A DNA stretch of 64,000 nucleotides from Mactromeris polynyma (Eukaryota > Mollusca > Bivalvia > Venerida > Mactridae). The stretch spans positions 3,410,001 to 3,474,000 of the forward strand of contig JASFXZ010000039.1 of NCBI GenBank assembly GCA_032209605.1, given 5' to 3'. The notes beneath the pieces were generated by a model, which was not told the origin of the DNA, searched no databases, and saw only the letters and a program-made list of their open reading frames with translations. How positions within the stretch are numbered: the stretch's first letter is position 1; each line of letters opens with the position of its first letter. The position numbers and the translations under genes were made by a program. This document shows positions 1 to 13,700 of the stretch, in pieces.

Positions 1-2656
1 GCAAGTACGAAAATAATTATAACGTAAAAGGATTAACATCAGAATTGATGATTAATTATAATGAAAGATGAGTTGATTGATAATGCTTTGTATCTAGGCA
101 ACTAAAACCACTATATAATCATCAATTACTTATTAATATTACCCGACATTTGGAAGCTTAATGAATGTCAGACTTTAACATAAGCAATAGAATCAGATGA
201 TCACAGTTATGTTACCCCAATGATTTGAAGCACTTTTTGATGAAAAATATCACATTATTTTCAATATATATCGACAGCTCAGAAATAAATGGCATTTTGG
301 AGAGTTACAAAGGAAAGCTGTCGCACAATAGATTCACCCATTTCCCGCAGTCACAAAGATTGGATAAAAATCAGCCAGTTGTCATCATATTACAAGTTCA
401 GCCATTATACAGGATACCTGAACATAAAACCAGATTCCTCACTAAACGTAAATAGACAATTAACACACCTAGAAAAGCAATTAGTGAAAACATTTGCCAG
501 GAAGTGAGAACTAACTGTTTGCCGAGACAAGTCTTGTAATTCTTCTACTTTATGTCTATCTCGGAGGAGACAATAAAATACACGGATCCTCAGGTTCTAG
601 ACATTGGTACGGTTATTTATTTCACTGAGTGCATTTTCTAGTGGCATTGTAAGGAAACTCCTACAAAAAACTATGTTAATGTTAGTCATATGGTACTAAT
701 ACAGGTTTGTGTTTGCATGTGTGCAATACCTGTTCCATTGTAAGTGTTTCACTAACAGCAACACACCAGCCACCTTACAAACAGTAACTGTACTACATAG
801 TAACAGTCATTTTGCAGTAAAGAATAACATACAATGACAGAAACAGTTAACTTGAGTAGTATTTTGGTCTAACAGTGGCGTAACAGACAAAAAACAGAAT
901 ATTTATGGTAGAGAAGCAGCAATGATACCCGAAAACATCAGCATTGCACTTTCCATACATCATATCACCCAAGTTACATACATCATATCACCCAAGTTCC
1001 ATACATCATATCACCCATATGAAAAGGGGTTTACAAGGTTACAAAAACAGACAGGGCCTTGCAGAAACCTTTCCAGCTATCAGAGTGGCGGAAGTCACAA
1101 TGCAGACACATGGGTAGATCCACGGACTTCAGAGTCAGAAACCGTAACCACTCAACCCCGGAGGACAAAGGAAAGGAGTATAAACCAACATTGTAACCAT
1201 ACAGTACACATTGTATAGCAGTGATCACTTCATAACCATACTGACTTAGGGAGCTGACACTATGTTTATATTTATACAACCAGATTTCTTGTACTAAACT
1301 TAAAACATAGAAACATGAACATGTAACTCTCTTCTAGGGGAGTATCCCAGCCATATGGGCAACGGGTGAAGACAATAAATAAATATTAACCTACCACCTA
1401 CAGCACATGGTTTAAATACATTTTATATTTAACTGTAGTAATATATCTAGACATTAATAACATATGGTACTATCTATTCCTTGTGAACAAATGATTTCAT
1501 TTTGAAAACTGTTTTGACACAATACATTACAATAGCATTTTTTGCAAGAAAATATCGCAACAGAAATAATGCCATTTCGCTCGCTAAAACCTGCTTCAAG
1601 CAATTACAATCACATAATAATGACATTCAACTCTCAAACAACATTTAAAACTTTCTTTTTATGATTCTGTAATAACTTATCTATGCAAAAATACCATCAA
1701 TCATTGAAATAGGTGCAAAGAAGATAATTAGCAACACTTAAACGAACAGATAAATAAGGATGACAACTTGAAATTACATATACATTCTAATTGAAATCTA
1801 AATAAGGACCTATGATGTTAGTCAAATTAACAACACAAGTTATTACCCAGGGTGAGATAGTTCATCACAGACCCTCTAGGGACCAGTGTATATTGGATTG
1901 TAACAAGATTACTGCTGTCACAGAGCATGCATGCTAATTAACTTCCATGTCACAATTCTAAGTAATTAAAATTTAATCAACCAATAGTGAAAATTAATCA
2001 ACACAAGGTTCAATAAAATGTCACCACAAATATTTCCTTTGTCGTAGGGTGTAGGCCCAGTGGTGGCATGGCCCCTACTGCTCCAATCCTAGACCCATAC
2101 TTACAGTCATGTTGACCCCCTAGTGTCACCACTGGAGTAACTTTCACAGTTCATTATGTATTGAGACCATTACAGCATTAAGCCCGAAATATTAATGGGG
2201 AAAACCACAGCATTTCATTGAGCCAGATCATGAACCTGACATTACAATGTCATTAGTGAAAAATGCAAGATACTAGTTTTAAATAGAACAGTAAAGGTTA
2301 AGGCATATGATAATATTACACTTGTATCTTGATTTTCCCACACCAGTTATTTTAAATGATACACATATTAATAACACAACTCTCAGTTATCATTTTATCA
2401 TGCCACTAACATTATAATAAATACAGATTATAAAAGATATAGGGATGTTATATATGCCGATTCTTGCCAAAGTAATCAACAGGGTAAGTAGTCATGCATG
2501 ACATAAAAAAACAATATCTGGCAAACGTCAGAAATGAATTAATGTTCTAGGTAACGTCACAATTACCTACAACCACTGCACAAGTATAACAAATAAATGA
2601 ATCATGATTATGTCTAACAATGATGACTGCCAGGTTATACATAAATCTGAACTCAC
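1..2656. other. Non-coding stretch, probably intron of the gene whose exon is at 2657-3095
   Basis: No exon with convincing frame and splice sites is seen on either strand. The short open frames here have biased, low-complexity translations. Since the coding exon at 2657-3095 ends in a strong donor and is read on the minus strand, this stretch would be the beginning of its following intron, continuing past the window start. The only internal structure seen is a short tandem repeat near position 954. Confidence 0.5.
954..1018. repeat. Short tandem repeat, about 2.8 copies of 23 bp
   Basis: The unit 'catacatcatatcaccc' plus five or six bases recurs at 954, 977 and 1000, with one or two differences. 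No function is apparent. Confidence 0.8.
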
Positions 2657-3095
2657 CTTTCGATTTCTTGAATATAACTTTACATTTACAATCCTTGCAG
2701 TCAATTCCATTGGCTGTGCATCCCGAGATAGGTAACGGGGGCGGGGCACCGGCAGCCCCTTGCAATAAATCCACATTATCAACATTAGCCCCTATTGATT
2801 TTAAATCCCTTAAATTTTTAATCAGTTCCTCCGTATCTTGACTTTCATCCAGATTACCAGACCCTAACTTTCCTAACCCTACATCACTTAATCCATCAAA
2901 ACTACACGACTCCAGACTCCCTAGCGCTGACGACTTATCCGCACTCCCTTCCCCGTCCCCGGAGTCACGATCCAGCCCCGGGGACGAGGATTTTGACGCA
3001 TTTTCTTCAGCCTCCAGTATCATCCACAGTGTATTCTTACACTGAGCGAGCAGCGTTCCACCACCCTGCATTAACACCATTTCTCCGCTAGGCAT
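2657..3095 (-). CDS. Coding exon (probably first) of an unrecognised gene
   Basis: An open frame of 146 codons plus one base starts at an ATG (3095, A at -3) and ends at a consensus donor, AAAG|GTGAGT, so the exon boundary is 2657. The encoded segment begins MPSGEMVLMQGGGTLLAQ. It has a hydrophobic/aromatic stretch (CKNTLWMILEAEE), then a Ser/Asp/Glu/Gly-rich, probably disordered middle, then a helical-looking EELIKNLRDLKSIGA. It ends with a Cys-rich piece (CKDCKCKV) before a Lys-rich donor edge. Codon use and base composition are clearly richer in GC than the flanks, which supports real coding sequence. The frame stays open for about 18 more codons upstream of the ATG, so an internal exon with an upstream acceptor, or an earlier start, cannot be excluded. 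I do not recognise the family. It lies downstream of MAGI exon 5 on the same strand, so it belongs either to a separate gene, to a gene nested in a MAGI intron, or to an alternative start of MAGI. Confidence 0.7.
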
Positions 3096-6000
3096 TGTAT
3101 TAACTCGTACATAATTAACTCCACAGGATTGAAACAGAATTATCTCTCACCTCCCGAAATACAATCACTGAACCTGTTCATATCAGACTCGGTGTTCTGT
3201 CACGATTTTCATGTTCATTGCCATTGATTACAGCACAATACCTTAAAACATGTGTCACTAATTGGTTTTGTTTATTCATCTTACTATCATGTTTCTCCGT
3301 TCTTCCAGTACTATCACTCACTCCATATGTTCATGATTCCAGTTTGGATAATATTACTCCAGGAATAAAACAAGGTGATTAGAAGTTTTACATCACTTCA
3401 AATTCAAACCCTCTTATACAGTTAAAAATATATTTTATTTACACAGATCCAAAAATTGTCAAGATTTTTATCAAAAACCTGTAAAATCACAAACACTGAC
3501 ATGTTTAATCCATCTAGAATATTTTTGGGAACTGATCTAACACAAGTAAATAAACAACATTATAAGCTTTAAGACAAATACTGCCGATTAATGCCAAGCT
3601 TTTGATGTGAACGCCCAATTAAACATCAAGATCTACAGAGCTTCATCCAAGAACAAAACCAATAAGAAAATCATCCACACTATCTTCATAGTAGCAAATA
3701 TTCTACACCTAATTATCAATCACAGACAACAAGAGAACATTCACAGCTTTTGTGTTGGCAAATCATCACAGCCATTCAAAGCTCACATCTGTCCTGTAGA
3801 AATCAGTTTAAAGAACTGGAAGTACCATTATAGTCCGGTCCAGAGAAGCAAGAAATAATTTATAAAACGTCCGCCAGTATTTATTGCCTTTGTCTTGTCA
3901 GGAAAAAAACCTTCAAAAACCTCAGCCTGATAGAAATTCCAGCACCGCTTGAAATAAAACACTAGATTACCCAGTGGCTAACTTCACAGAAATTATTACA
4001 AAAGATTATTAATAATTAATGATTCATCTCCACCAACTCTCCAGTCACACCAGTCACACCAGTCACAACCTTCCGACATTTAACCCGATATTGTCCTAAT
4101 ACAATTAAACAAAATTTCCTATTAACAGATCCCTTAAGCCAGATCAATGCTGGTCGGACAATCTGCGTTACATTAACTACTCTGAAAACAATTACGACTT
4201 CATCAGTCTCTGAGATTGTACAACATCACTATCAGAAGTAATGAATACCAAATAACACTAATAAATTAATTAACAAATATTTAACCCCAATATTAATGAA
4301 TTAATCACTAAGCATAAGGCACCGTTTTTTTTATATAATTATGCTGTACTTAACACTGTCCCCAAAACAACACCACTCTAAACTAACATAACAGTCAGCT
4401 AATTTCATCGCTAAAGTCCGTAACCACACTTATAATCACAGAGAAATTGTAATTCTAAGCATGAAAGCGCCTTTTATATTGTAGGTACACAATTTGCCTA
4501 CCGTAACTTATCTTTTCTACAAGTCAGAATAAGAATTTATCAGAACATTTTAAATTAAGCACGATAAAAAATTTCAATGAGCTGTCCATGAAGTTTTTCC
4601 CTCATTTTTTTCCCCCCGACTGAATGCATTTCGAAGTGTTGAAAACTATGCATGTAATTTATATATATCGTTATTTAAACCTCACAGAAATGAAATGTAT
4701 CCTAGTAGTCTCGAGGCAAAACAATTTCCCAAACAATCAAGAACTTTTTATTTAGTTATTTTTTACACTCAATAATTCATTTCTGACACTAACAAAAATG
4801 TGGCACATAAATAGTCCTTTCCAGAACTTGCTAATTAATAATAACCTCAAATCGAAATTACAAAATGTTTACACTTCAAAAAGCAGACAGCATATCTTTG
4901 CAAACTATTACCATGTTAAATTTACACAATATAAATATTTCTTCTAGACCATGAACTTATAATTCCATTTTTTTCAATTCTCCACAACACTATGTTGACA
5001 AATCAGCATAAATATTGGCACGAAAAAATCCCCCACATCCTGCTACATAATATTACCCAGATACTCAAAGACAGAATGTAAATATATCCTAACACTTCAT
5101 ATTGATTCAGATAAAACATAGAAGACATGAAAAGACACGAAGTTATCAACCAGTTCCTCGAAGTTATCAACCAGTTCCTCGACTTACACTTCATACAATC
5201 ATTAATGACAAACTAAATTCCCAATAGGCTTGTTTCATCATCCATCATAAACATCAGTCAACCAGAGCCACGTCCTCTATAAAACAATAACACCACCAAT
5301 GATCCGTGATAAATGTTGCAAAAGCTGAACAGTTCACGCAACTTCAATTCACCAAGTTGGAATTGTAAATTATAGCCGCAGATCATTCATTTGCACATTT
5401 AATGCACGTGCAATTAACGCTCCAGAGCAATTTTAGAAGTTTCCACTATCTCTTTCTCCTCTCCATCACATCTTAACAGCAAATGAAAGTCTTCAGAAAT
5501 GTGAGATTCTCCAAAAAACGTAACGAAATTACAATTTTGATTTATAAGCTAAAAGATTAATAAAAATTCAACAAAAAAGGTTTCTGCCAGTCGATATCAG
5601 ATTTATACCCACAAAAGAAACCATTTATAAAACCAATGACAATCCAATATCCCAGCTGATGAAAACTTGGTATCAAGAGATTTCTGTTAAATATTCAAGG
5701 TAAAACTATTCATTTAGTATACAGCAACAAACCTGTAGGGATCAATCACTGTTGACTCATGTTTATATTTTGACACCATCAGGGGAATTTAAACCATCTA
5801 TTAGGGTTTAAGTTGGACCCCAGGTGCTTGCCACTCAAGACAGGTGCTGGAGTGGGTCAATTACAGAGAACTAGAGAAGAGCAGGTACTTTACTTATCCA
5901 ATTAACTGACCACATCTCAATGGTAATGTATTCAACAGCTGACAATGCTGGCCTCATTAACTAGATCAAAGAATTATACCATCAAACTGGACATGTATTC

Positions 6001-9000
6001 AAAATCCAGAAAGTAAATTGACCCCTTCTTCAAGGGAGAGCTAGATAGTCCCAACAATTAATTAAACTTTAACTTAAACATTCTGCTTCAGAATTTAAGT
6101 TTCCACATTTGTAGCACATGTTATTGATACGATATTGTAAAGCTAATATTATTTTGGCTAGACACAGCTATTTAAGATGGCCAAAATAAAAGTGATGATA
6201 TAACTACGTTGAGTTATTTTCAACGCATTACTGATACCAGTTTTTAATCCAAAGAAATGTAAAACCAACATTTCCAGGAAATATTCATTCAGTTGCCCAA
6301 GGACAGTGATCTTTAATTCAAGCCAGAAATTTTGAAGAAAAATGCACTATTAGAAATATTTCTAAAATTGCATTTCAGACAATGAAAAGTCAAATATGAA
6401 ATTCGAGGAAAGTCCAATTTTGGTGACAGACAACAATATATTCGATATCAGTAAAAACAACAACAGTAATCACAAACAAATAAACAACACATTGCACCAA
6501 GTATCCTCATAACAACAATAGATGCTAGACTCTTGTATGTAACTATCAAAAATACCACAATAAAAATACCGGTACTTGACGAAAAATCAACAACAACAAC
6601 AACAGCCACCAGACCCTCTCATCCAACAATATAATCCCTGCAGTTATTCCAGGTGTATAAGGAGAACACCCTGAACATAAAATGTTTATTTTTTCACTGA
6701 TCCTTATCCATCATTTTCTTTAGAAGTGAGATAGTAATCTCTACACCAGAGTATTAGTAATACAATCCTAACTGCATGTGAGTCAAACACTTGCATCATA
6801 ATTGCTCCTACACAATGTACTACAAAATACCACCACAGAGAAATCAGACAAAATCATTAAAAATCATTTTTGGCTTAATCAAATAACTCGTATTCTCCGA
6901 TCAGTAATACATTCGGCTACATAATTACCACTGTAACTGGTGTAAAATATATAAATGCTACAGAAAGGTGGGGAAATTCTGACAAATATCAAGTTATTTT
7001 CGAACAGAAGTAGCCTTATGTAAGAGCCTAGAAGATTAAACATGATTTCTATCAATACGAATATCTATCATGGACCAGTTTAAACATAAGGCTTTTCATG
7101 TCAACAATATGTCTACACTATAATTCATTATTATGCCAACAACACAAACAACATCACATTAATAACTCCAACACTGAATACCAATTTGTTTCCACGGAAT
7201 TTGAGATTTTACAATAATGTATTATTCCAATAAAATTCCTCAGATTATCAATAATCTTCCAGTAAATAATCACAGTGATACAAAACAGACAGACGTAAAA
7301 CTGTCAAGTAGTAGGTTTTACAGAAGATACAAGGCCAATAATAAACTTCAATATTCCAGAAAACAAAAAAGGTTCAGGGCGGTGCCGCCAATAATTGTCA
7401 GGCTGCGTTACTCCAGGAGGCACTCGTCATTAAACTACCGTTATATATACCAAGATGGAAAAAACTTTCAAAATGCCACTCAGATAAAACAAAGAAAGTC
7501 TTTATGAACGAATCACATAATTACTATTTCATTAATTAGAAATTAATGTCCTTCTTAACAAATACTCACTTCAGTGTATCAATTACCCATTGTATGAAAA
7601 TGTACCCTGTCACACTATAATCAACACGCAACATTTCACAAACTCCTTAAAATCCAGATAATTATGTAGTAAAACTCAACTCATAAGAGTTACAACAAAT
7701 AATAAAATAATGAATAGGAAAGAAATGTAAAGTTTAAATCCCGGATGTTGAAACGAACAACGAGGAGCACAAGACGGCAGCCGACATTGTCTGCCAGCAC
7801 CTAGACATTTCCCGGTAATCTTATCAAAATGATTTCAGCACATTGGTAGGGTTGACATATGATACCAGAACACAATAAGTATGATAAGCATTCTGGCTGT
7901 AGGAATAATGTAATAGACATCTATTTCAATTTTACCAGCTCCCTGATTTATAGGGGAACACATGGGACCTTATCTATCTGTCTCATCTTCTGCTGAAGGA
8001 ATTTTCAAGATGTTCCATCATGTCTAGGCCCCTGTTTTCTGACAACATAGAGGTAGGTTATGAAAATACGAACATAATACATCCAACACGAGGAATTTAA
8101 AAAGACAAACAATACTTATGAAATTGTCATTAGCAAAGCAACGTCATATCTGCATTATCATACATTGTAATAAAACTCATTCTGGATCAAAGGCTTATAA
8201 GGAAATGGCACTATCTTTACATAATAGAAATGGTACTGTATCTATATGACAATGAAAAACACATCAGCATAATAAAGTGTTGCTGTTATCTGATTATCAG
8301 ACTATGACCATGAACTGGCACAATTTTTACACATGACAGCAATACTCATTTTTTTCATGTTATTTTTTCAGTGAAGCTGCCGTCAGTCTGAAGTTATCAT
8401 TCACCAGTTAACCGACAAATGATAATATCAAACTCCGACCATGTGACTCACAGTGATGAAATCACGCTAATGTTTGTACATACAACCTATCTCTAAAGCT
8501 GGATGCACTCCAGATTTACTTTCTCTCCCAATGTTCAAATCATGCAGCTGCACAATTCGGATTCAATCCAAAATGCATCAAGATGACACAGACTCTTGAC
8601 TTGTAAATGAGTGCATCTAGATGACACAGAGTACATAAACAAACGAGAGACAGATTTTCTGGAAATCTACCCCAGTCTTACCAATAAACTGAGATAAGGA
8701 AATTCATAAACATATTCTAGTTATCCAATCGCGACATAAACCTGACAAGCTCTGATTAAACATAAAAGAAAAAAATTAACATAAAATTGGAACTTTTCAA
8801 ACAATTATCAGTGCAACAATGATAACTTAAATGCAGTACCCCATTTACCCTTCTCCACAAATAAACATTATAATCTTAATGCTACTAAAAGCAAAAAAAA
8901 CATCCAAGCAACTCATCTATATCTGTTGCAAACTAGGTAAACTATTCATCCAAATGCCTTGCGGATAATATACTTCAATTCATTGCAAGTTAATGATAAC

Positions 9001-9300
9001 AATTTTATAATTAAATCTAATGGCCTAATAGAGCATGCAATCAAAGAGATGTATGTTTATATGTGCAACATCTAATAATGACAATCCCTGCATTCAGCAA
9101 ATAAAACAATCTTGATGGATATTCCAGATCTAGTTTGTAGAATAATTAGCTTTACCCTTACAGTTATATACAGTATGTCCTTCTCTGCCAAGCATTTATT
9201 ATATGATAGTCCTATCAATTGTGATATATAGAAACCGAAATCAATACAAAACAAGATGTGTCCATTATAGGACACAGATGGCCCCACTATGGGAGTTTAA
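3096..9300. other. Non-coding stretch without recognisable exon
   Basis: AT-rich sequence with many stops in all frames. Small tandem repeats are visible: 'ccagtcaca' near 4050-4070, a doubled 23-bp unit 'cgaagttatcaaccagttcc' at about 5139-5181, and a (caa)n run near 6588-6603. A slightly GC-richer segment at 7741-7822 is open for 25 codons on the plus strand but has no splice context. I see no gene here. Confidence 0.5.
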
Positions 9301-9604
9301 GTGAAAAAGGGCCATAACTCCTCCAAAATTGGACGATCAAAGCTGAAATCAATCTTGACCTGTATTTTATTCTTCAATGCTGATATTGAGATATCGTTTG
9401 GAAACCAAATTTCTCCCGGACAGACAGGGGTAACACTTTATGCCCCTTCACCATTCTTCAAATGGTGGGGGCATAAAAACTGCTGCAGTTGCCATTACCA
9501 GGGGTTCCATTTGACACTGGAGTTGATCACCTTTGACTCCTGGAGTTTCCAAAAAGCCCCCATTTTGACCCTCAGGATTCTGGCCAAAGGGTCAATTTTT
9601 CTTT
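9301..9604. repeat. Dispersed repeat, copy A
   Basis: The segment opens with 'gggccataactcctccaaaa', a phrase typical of bivalve interspersed repeats, and ends with a block around 9480-9600 ('ggagtttccaaaaagccccc', 'ccctcaggattctggccaaa'). That end block reappears in inverted orientation at about 29058-29155. The 101-codon open frame across it is a by-product of the repeat, not a gene. The family was not identified. Confidence 0.7.
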
Positions 9605-10311
9605 AAATTATATGTATATATTAGCTATAAAAATCACAAAATGACCCTTGAGATTCACCACCTAGTAGAACCCCTGCATTATTGGCATTCTATCATTCTT
9701 CAGGGTGCTCCTACTTGTTGACTTACCCATGCTTACCGCAATTATACCACAAATCTTAAGATAGTTCCAGACCAGTTAAATGCCAGGATTCAGGACTGCA
9801 GCCTTGGAAACAATAATTATGATCCAGTTTCAAATCAGAGATAGCATTTCTGCTCTAAACTGAAGTCTAGAAGATCAACAACTGTCAACACTTATTGAAA
9901 GTGATTTTAACACAACCAGGTATCTCCCATCTTGACAAGGTAGTCACGGATATCTAAATTGGAATATTTCCGATTAACGATTGCATACAGAGATAAATAC
10001 TTCAGACTAAACAACATAGACAAAAGCTCTTCCACAATCAGTGAAAAAACTCAGCGCCAGATTGTCTTAATTTCAATTTTAAATAATTTGGAAATGTTCA
10101 GAGTAGAGATTTGAAAGCTGAAATAAAAATTTAATTAATTTTCTGACATGGAAAATGCCACCCATTTAGCGCACTGATTTGTCTGATAGATGCTAGTATA
10201 TTTAGTACAGAAGCCAAAAGTACATAAATTCAAAAAAACATCATCCCCCCACTATTACAATTTTTAAGGCCCCAAGACAAAGGGTCTGCTTATCCAAAAG
10301 TCAACATCTAT

Positions 10312-10774
10312 AATAAACAAGAGATGTTTGTAAAACATTATGCCCCCCATGTGACCTTGACCTTTGACCAGGGATGCCAACAGTGAAGTGTGAAAAAAGA
10401 GGAAAATTTTGCGGGGGGTCAAGGGGCCCACGTATGTGGGGGACCCGAGGGGCAAAGTCCCCTGAAGAAAATGCATTTTGGGCATTTTTGCATCATTTTA
10501 GAAGGGTTTCCTTGAAGCTTTTGCTGTAATACACAGTTGCGTCTGATGTAAAAACTAATGTCATTCTGGTATTGGCAGACAACTTACTTTCAACTTTCAT
10601 AAGTTATTCCATGATCATTCTTATTGTTGCTACCCAAGATGAATGTGAGGACCAAGTTTGAGGATGATAGGTCAAGGGATTCTTGAGTTATTGATAGGAA
10701 ACGAAAAGGTTACGGACCGACCGACAGACATATGCAAACCAATATATCCTCTCTTCTTCGAAGGGGGGCATAAT
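10312..10774. mobile_element. Bivalve-type interspersed element (non-autonomous)
   Basis: One end reads 'aaacaagagatgtttgtaaa' followed by 'tgtgaccttgacctttgacc'. The other end reads 'gaccgaccgacagacatatg' and 'cttcttcgaaggggggcata'. These start and end phrases are familiar from abundant non-autonomous repeats of bivalve genomes (recalled, not searched). The interior includes a GC-rich piece around 10411-10460. No transposase or reverse transcriptase frame is present. Confidence 0.7.
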
Positions 10775-13700
10775 AAAACAGATCCAGCAGCTCAAAGACC
10801 CAATCATGAGACAGACAACGTTCATGTACCATGCATAATTGGGAACACAACTGTGGAACTTATAAAGAAGGAAACAATAAAGACTGGTACACAAATAATG
10901 CACCAACCATACCTATCCAAATTAAAATAGAAACAAATAAATTACTGGTTACTGATAAAATTGCAGTGGCTTCGAGCTTTTGATAATAAAACAAGATTAT
11001 TTTTTTTTAAAAACAAGCAAATGTACCAAATGTCTTGAGTGACATGTAAAAAAGCATGAATACAGGGTAGACACATTCAGTGTACCAGAAAAGTGATTTA
11101 TGATTCTTTCTTGCCAACAAGACTGTGTCAGGGGCAAAACAGAATCAAAGAAAAAGTGAGTTTTATCACACACAGATCTGGTTGAACAAGCAAACACAAA
11201 TCATTGGTAGCAGAGATAAGGAGCAGAAGTTAGAACTTTCTGTTTTAAGATCAACTCAAAGCAAACATACTGTGAACTTTACCATGTATCACGATAAATA
11301 TTTATTCAGCCCATCATGCTAGCTGTCAAAAATTACTCATCATAAGTCATTCTATGCTATACAGAATTCCAAAATGTACCCGATCAGATATCAGTTATAA
11401 TTAACACCATGTTTCTATTAACCATTTTTCAGAATAGACAATAATTCTGTATACATTAATTGAAATACAAGCAAAGTGACAATGTATCATGTACTTGTAT
11501 AACATAGCAACAGAAACAAATTGTATCAGGTGCAAAGGAACCAACACCATTAATTCTCATACAAGCCCTTACTGCTGAGTTGTGGTTATACCCGTACATT
11601 CAGTGCACAATGGAAGGTAAAAAGCTTAATTATACAAAATGTCAGTCAATACAGATAATACCAAATGCATGTGCAGGAACTGGAAAACCTTCAACAAATT
11701 ACCAAGTGAAATATAAAGTCTACAATTCCTGACTGAATAACCTTCAACAAGACACTGAATAACCTTCAAGGAAACACGAAGCTGTTAAGCTTTGGTAATA
11801 ACAATCATTTCCTTATATAGATGCCACTATAAATCAGCCGACATAATCTCCCTAATGGTAAACAGTATTAATAACTCCATTAACACACATATGCACCGAG
11901 TTCAAGCAATATAATCCCAACCGATATATTCCTGACCATTATAATCCCGACCGATATAACTCACAGATATGAAAGAACGAATTTAGAATATAAACTACAC
12001 AAAGTCCTAAAATTTCTCATTTCCGTCCAAACCAATGACTTCCAGTACATTACTCATAGTTAATTCATCAGTAACAACAAAGATGTTTTCTTCTACCCCA
12101 GTAACTCGACAATCACTCTTTATTTCAACAAACACATCATTAACTATAGAACATAGAAACTCGACACCAACAGCAAACACCTAATCGTTAAGTCTTGTTT
12201 CATTTAACATCACTTTACTATTCATTGCGACCTCTACATCTTCCAATGAAGCAGAAAGATCAGGTAGCAATATCAGTCACCAGTCATATAATACTCATAC
12301 CATAACATACCTCTTACATAGTTTATATATTATTCAATCATTTAATGATCATCTATCATCAAACATTCATCAGCACATTTTTTACCAGGTAAAGATATGA
12401 AGGGGATGATCCAAAACACGCTTGTATACAGGTGTAGATTACTGACATTTACCATATAAGGTAATACTAGGATAATGATGTAAGTACTTCTCATAAAATT
12501 GCTACTTTTAGGAAAAGTCTAATGTTAATTAACAGGATATATATAATTAACATTATAAACTTTTCACTGGCCTAATGGACCATCCCCAAAGATTACTTCG
12601 AGGGTTCAGTGCAAGACTATCGTTACTCCTATATAAATACATTGGAGGTACGATAGTCTTACCTTGAACCCTTAATTTACTCAGGTCAGTGAAAATTGTG
12701 AAGAAATTATACCTGACAAATATAGGAAACATCCGAATGCTTTAATTAAGTATAGCATCTGAATGGCAAGTTGTATTTCAGGTTCCATTGCCATCTAATT
12801 TGCTTTGTACTGCAGGAGACTGGTATGCATAGTATATTAAAAGTATGTGATAATTTTTTGTCACAAATGCTGTTTGAATAATAACAGCACCAACCAAATT
12901 AAGCCTGCATATGACCATTACAGTGAATCTTTATACATTTATATGATTAAACAAATAATGGACACTGTAACAAATATCAACATAATTTTGACACTATTGT
13001 CTGAGGTTTGTTCGAACCCTACCATTAAAATAATGACTATAAACATAGCAGGGGACAGCAAGTATCAATACAGTCTATAAGATAACACTGGATATTGTAA
13101 TGTCTATTATGATGCAACTCAGATAATTAATGTTTTCAAACATGTCACCCCAAATCACACAAAGTCATGCAGTGTATGGACTTTCATTATTTAGCCATTG
13201 GGCTTCAAACAGAGATAATAATCTATTTAAAATATGTCTGTCCCAATAAACACAAGGTATAGGAAGTCACTGTGTACTGAGATAAGCAGAACTGTCATAC
13301 AAAACACTGATATTCACAGGTTAGGCACAAAGCTATTATAACTCAGTTTTGGCAAAGAAGCCAAGTTATTACATGCCAAACCTTTGCAGTCATATTGCAC
13401 ATGATATATTGCAGTTTGTCTTACCGGAATCACAACAATACCATACTGGCACACAACAGGTCTAACAATGTAACTAAATTAGGGCCCGAAATTATAACAC
13501 ATACTCACCACTCGGAAGTCAGAATTTACTCAGCTGAGTTTGAGAAGAGATTTGATCGAGAGACATGGATTACAAAACTTAATGAAAGTAAAGTTTAAAT
13601 TAATTCACCGATACCCTGTCTTAGAGATTTGAGTGTGTATCTTAGACTGAGTGCATTATGTAACACTTGAATATAATAGTACAGTAAAACCGCACTAAAC

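Noticed and set aside
7738..7815. 25-codon plus-strand open segment with good amino-acid composition (DVETNNEEHKTAADIVCQH)
   Set aside because: No acceptor or donor frames it and stops lie on both sides; could also be a 5' UTR piece of a minus-strand gene.
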